7,503 nucleotides of DNA from Deltaproteobacteria bacterium (GTDB lineage: Bacteria; Desulfobacterota; Desulfobacteria; Desulfobacterales; SURF-15): positions 1 through 7,503 of the forward strand of contig JAHEHB010000276.1 in the NCBI GenBank assembly GCA_024644775.1. Direction: 5' to 3'. Shown in pieces: positions 4,603-7,503 of this stretch. Positions within the stretch are counted from its first letter, which is position 1; each line of letters starts with the position of its first letter. The notes under the pieces were generated by a model that saw only the letters and a program-made list of their open reading frames with translations, did no database searches and was not told the DNA's origin. Made by a program: the position numbers and the translations under genes.

Positions 4603-6963
4603 ATGGCATTTACGTTTGGAAATCGACGAGGCGTTTTCATCAACATCGAAGAAGAGATTGCAAAAACACCAGACCCGATCTCGTCAGAAACCGTGAACCG
4701 GTTTGAAAGATTCGACGAGATCTACCGCGCGACATGTGCCCTTTGCTTCAACTATGTTCCAACCTCAGGTCATCCCGGCGGATCGATATCGGCGGGACGT
4801 ACAATGAGTGCGCTTCTTTTCAACACGATGGACTATGATATAACCGATCCGATTCGAGAGGATGCGGATATTATCTCTTTTGCAGCCGGCCACAAAGCTC
4901 TTGGCCTCTATGTTATGTGGGCGCTGCGAAATGAGGCCGTGCGTATCGCTGCTCCGGAGCTGCTGGCTCAAGAAGAAAAGTACCAACTCAGATTAGAGGA
5001 TTTGCTGGGATTTCGTCGCAATCCCATTACTAAAACCCCCTTGTTTGTAAAATATCGTGTAAAACCTCTTGACGGCCACCCAACACCGACCACACCGTTT
5101 GTGCGCCTATCGACCGGCGCTTCCGGAGTCGGTATGGCAAGTTCCGTAGGTCTTGCATTTGGTGCCATGGACGCTTATCGCGATGACCCACCTCGGGTCC
5201 ATATCGTAGAAGGCGAAGGCGGTTTGACGCCGGGTAGATCGAGTGAATCCATAGCCGCCGCCAGTACCGCATGTTTAAAAAATATCATTTTACATGTTGA
5301 TTGGAATCAGGCTTCCATTGATTCCAACCGGGTTTGCCCGGAAAATGGACTCCCGGGTGAGTATGTGCAGTGGAATCCGCTGGAATTGGCTTATCTTCAT
5401 GACTGGAACGTCGTTCACGTTCCGGACGGTAAGGACTTTCAACAGGTTCTTGTAGCACAGAAAAAAGCATCTCAATTGAATACCAATCAACCCACCGCCA
5501 TTGTGTATCGAACCGTCAAAGGGTGGCAATACGGCATCGAGGGCAGTGCATCCCATGGTGCAGGACACAAGCTCTGTATCGACGGTTTTTTTGAATCGAT
5601 TCGTCCCATTATCGACAATACCAATATTACGATTCCCCGATGTGAAGTTGACGCACAGCGCTGTCAAGGTGGCGCGGCACCTGATGTTATGGAAGCATGT
5701 TATTGGGAAGGGTTAAAAGCAGTCCGCAGCCTTTTAGAGCAGGAACAATCTTTAGTGGAGATGCTGGTTCAGGGACTCAAAGAGGCGCAAAACCGGATCA
5801 ATAAACGAAACCGCAAACCCCGGCAATATGCACCGAACACTGCAGCGTTATTTCGTGCGGCAATGGAAAAGAAACATAGTATTCCTGAAGCGCTAACACT
5901 TGAACCCGGTAAAAAGGCCACGTTAAGAGGTGAGTTGGGTCGCGTTCTTCAGTATTACAACAAAATCAGCGAAGGGGCTGTCTTATCGGGCTCTGCAGAT
6001 CTTTATGGTTCAACCAGTGTCAACGCCATTGCACAAGGATTTCCCGAAGGGTACTTCAATGCGGCCACCAATCCCGACGGTCGGATGCTTTCCGCCGGCG
6101 GCATTTGCGAAGACGCCATGAGTGGCATCCTATCCGGTATTGCCAATTTTGGGTATCATGTTCCCGTGGGATCTTCTTATTGTGCATTCATCGCGCCCCT
6201 CGGCCATATCGCCTCCCGACTTCACGCGATTTCAAATCAGGCGAGACAGGCCATTGACAGTGGACCTTACCGGCCGTTTATTCTCATTTGTGGGCATGCG
6301 GGTGTAAAAACCGGTGAAGACGGCCCCACACACGCGGATCCGCAAGCACTGCAACTTCTTCAAGGCAATTTTCCCCGCGGCACAATGATTACCCTGACAC
6401 CTTGGGATCCACAGGAGCTGTGGCCGCTTGTGTCTACTGCGTTGGCTGAACGACCGGCAGTGATTGCTCCATTTGTTACCCGACCGAGTGAAACGGTTGT
6501 CGATCGAACGGGATTGGATCTATCACCTGCAACGGATGCCGCGTCGGGTGTATATCGACTCTGGCAGATTGACGGAAAAACCGAGGGAACCGTGGTGCTG
6601 CAAGGAAGCGAAGTGGCTTATGCGTTTATCGAAGACGCCTTGCCCCTGTTAAAAAGGGAGGGAATTGCATTAAACGTCTTTTATGTTTCAAGTGAAGAAT
6701 TGTTCGACCTCCTACCCCCTGCAGAACAGGAACGCATATTCCCCTCGAGTTTCGCTCATGAAGCCATGGGTATTACCGGCTTTACCCTTCCTACCATGTA
6801 TCGGTGGATTCGATCCGATTGGGGACGTAAAATGACACGTTATCCCTTTGTGAAAGGTCACTATCTTGGCAGCGGCCAGGGTGATAAGCTGCTTCTGGAA
6901 GCCGGACTCGATGGAAAAAGCCAATTTGAAGCCATCAAAAATTACATCCAGCATAAGCCGTAA
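4603..6963 (+). CDS. Transketolase-like ThDP-dependent enzyme, single chain, 786 residues, with GEG in place of GDG
   Basis: The start has AAAGGAG 8 bases upstream. Three transketolase domains follow in order: a ThDP/pyrophosphate domain (about 35-335), a pyrimidine domain (about 437-630) and the C-terminal domain (about 655-780). Aligned by eye with E. coli transketolase, the landmarks are kept: H57 in GHPGG (H26), H97 in AAGHK (H66), H159 in GHP (H100), H318 in SHGA (H261), R442 (R358), D466 and S470 in GSADLYGS (D381, S385), E503 (catalytic E411), Y526 (F434), D573 and H577 in GEDGPTH (D469, H473), and R627 (R520). The likely phosphate-binding residues are therefore present, suggesting a phosphorylated ketose/aldose pair. 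The metal/ThDP motif, however, reads G204-E205-G206, exactly 30 residues before N235, where the family normally has GDG. The chain is longer than the usual ~660-residue transketolase, mainly through the linker at about 335-437. Role and donor sugar are unknown; it may be a pathway-specific rather than a housekeeping transketolase. Confidence 0.88.
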   Translation: MAFTFGNRRGVFINIEEEIAKTPDPISSETVNRFERFDEIYRATCALCFNYVPTSGHPGGSISAGRTMSALLFNTMDYDITDPIREDADIISFAAGHKALGLYVMWALRNEAVRIAAPELLAQEEKYQLRLEDLLGFRRNPITKTPLFVKYRVKPLDGHPTPTTPFVRLSTGASGVGMASSVGLAFGAMDAYRDDPPRVHIVEGEGGLTPGRSSESIAAASTACLKNIILHVDWNQASIDSNRVCPENGLPGEYVQWNPLELAYLHDWNVVHVPDGKDFQQVLVAQKKASQLNTNQPTAIVYRTVKGWQYGIEGSASHGAGHKLCIDGFFESIRPIIDNTNITIPRCEVDAQRCQGGAAPDVMEACYWEGLKAVRSLLEQEQSLVEMLVQGLKEAQNRINKRNRKPRQYAPNTAALFRAAMEKKHSIPEALTLEPGKKATLRGELGRVLQYYNKISEGAVLSGSADLYGSTSVNAIAQGFPEGYFNAATNPDGRMLSAGGICEDAMSGILSGIANFGYHVPVGSSYCAFIAPLGHIASRLHAISNQARQAIDSGPYRPFILICGHAGVKTGEDGPTHADPQALQLLQGNFPRGTMITLTPWDPQELWPLVSTALAERPAVIAPFVTRPSETVVDRTGLDLSPATDAASGVYRLWQIDGKTEGTVVLQGSEVAYAFIEDALPLLKREGIALNVFYVSSEELFDLLPPAEQERIFPSSFAHEAMGITGFTLPTMYRWIRSDWGRKMTRYPFVKGHYLGSGQGDKLLLEAGLDGKSQFEAIKNYIQHKP

Positions 6964-7077
6964 GTGAATGATTGATCATCTTTAAGCCATGTTTTATGTT
7001 TACAATCAATATTTCGATAAAGCACCCATTTTTTAAAAAAATTAGCGAAAAATTCTTTATCCCGATAGGAGGATCTC
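6964..7077. other. Short AT-rich intergenic stretch after the transketolase
   Basis: No gene and no convincing terminator or promoter is visible. A 12-base palindrome ATGAT-TG-ATCAT (6968-6979) is too short to terminate by itself. The last bases carry TAGGAGG (7066-7072), the ribosome site of the next gene. Confidence 0.5.
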
Positions 7078-7503
7078 ATGATCAAAAAGAGTGTAATCAT
7101 TATCTGTGGTTTCATTGCGTTAGGGTTCAGTGTCGCAGTAGCAGGACAAAAACAGGACATGGGGGGTTGGGAAATCGGTAGTGAGTATAATAAACTGTAT
7201 GATTACATGGAAACGGATAGTTTCAAAGGGTGGGTCACAAAAATCAAAGAAGTCGTTCCCATGCCCGGCATGTCGCCCGGCGTGGCCGTTGAAATCAGTG
7301 AGACGAAAAATCTGAAATCAGAGCAGATCATCGTCCATCTCTGTCCGACCTGGTTTGCAGATGGTGGAAGCATTGGGCTCAAGAGAGGAGACCGCGTAAA
7401 GGTTAAGGGAGTATGGGCGGAAGTTAACGGCGAGGATGTATTTATCGCTTCTAAAATTAAAAAGGGGGATTATTTTGAATTTAAATGTCGGATATCCAAA
7501 GAC
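7078..7503 (+). CDS. Secreted small protein, OB-fold-like (142 codons visible, runs off right edge)
   Basis: The ATG at 7078 follows TAGGAGG by 5 bases and the frame is open to the last base. Residues 1-23 form a clear Sec signal peptide (MIKK, hydrophobic core, A-x-A before Gln). The mature part has a conserved-looking strand pattern: SFKGWVTKIKEVVPMPGMSPG, a beta segment ending VAVEIS, IIVHLCPTWF, then LKRGDRVKVKGVW and VFIASKIKKGDYFEFKCR. The order GxV, VHLxPxW, GDxVxVxG, IAxxIxxG matches a family of short exported proteins that look like single OB-folds and are often annotated only as hypothetical or 'DNA-binding'. It probably acts in the periplasm. It is on the same strand as the transketolase, 114 bp downstream, so co-transcription is possible but not shown. 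A functional link to the pathway cannot be argued from sequence. Confidence 0.75.
   Translation, partial: MIKKSVIIICGFIALGFSVAVAGQKQDMGGWEIGSEYNKLYDYMETDSFKGWVTKIKEVVPMPGMSPGVAVEISETKNLKSEQIIVHLCPTWFADGGSIGLKRGDRVKVKGVWAEVNGEDVFIASKIKKGDYFEFKCRISKD

Noticed and set aside
5290..5667. Minus-strand 125-codon frame inside the transketolase
   Set aside because: It is a shadow of the transketolase frame with no ribosome site or family signature.
6968..6979. ATGAT-TG-ATCAT as terminator of the transketolase gene
   Set aside because: Arms of five AT-rich bases, two-base loop and no T-run; too weak.
1..7503. CRISPR array, tRNA or rRNA genes
   Set aside because: No regularly spaced direct repeats, and no tRNA cloverleaf or rRNA-like conserved segments were seen on either strand.

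Overview
The window looks like a chromosomal segment of a Gram-negative anaerobic heterotroph, most likely a sulfate-reducing Desulfobacterota (Desulfobacterales-like). That assignment is an inference from gene style: a tripartite tricarboxylate transporter (TTT) with its own Bug-type binding protein, FadR-type GntR regulation, a cytidylate-kinase-like/BON protein and strong GGAGG ribosome sites. No rRNA or other firm marker is present, so genus is not claimed.

Layout. On the minus strand, read right to left, lie a sugar-isomerase-type TIM-barrel protein (3258-2449), a GntR/FadR-family regulator overlapping it by 8 bp (2456-1716), a perfect 20-bp hairpin just after the regulator's stop, a ~500-bp gap, the TTT binding protein tctC (1201-224), an intercistronic terminator-like hairpin, and the first 55 codons of tctB (165-1), which runs off the left edge. 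On the plus strand, diverging from the isomerase across a 460-bp control region, lie a cytidylate-kinase-like + BON protein (3719-4537), a full-length transketolase-like enzyme of 786 residues (4603-6963), and a secreted protein of an OB-fold-like type (7078 to the right edge, incomplete).

How it may work together (inference). The TTT system would import a carboxylate. The TIM-barrel isomerase/epimerase and the transketolase would process a sugar or sugar-acid derived intermediate. The GntR protein, translationally coupled to the isomerase, would control the divergent promoters from palindromes in 3459-3602. The kinase-like/BON protein is the least explained member. No substrate can be named from sequence alone.

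The most notable non-coding structure is a 275-bp non-coding element (1369-1643) with long imperfect inverted repeats, flanked by an exact 9-bp direct repeat (AATAACGAA). It has the anatomy of a MITE-like insertion and lies between the regulator and the transporter. The most notable protein-level oddity is the transketolase: almost every catalytic landmark is kept, but the ThDP/metal motif reads GEG instead of GDG.
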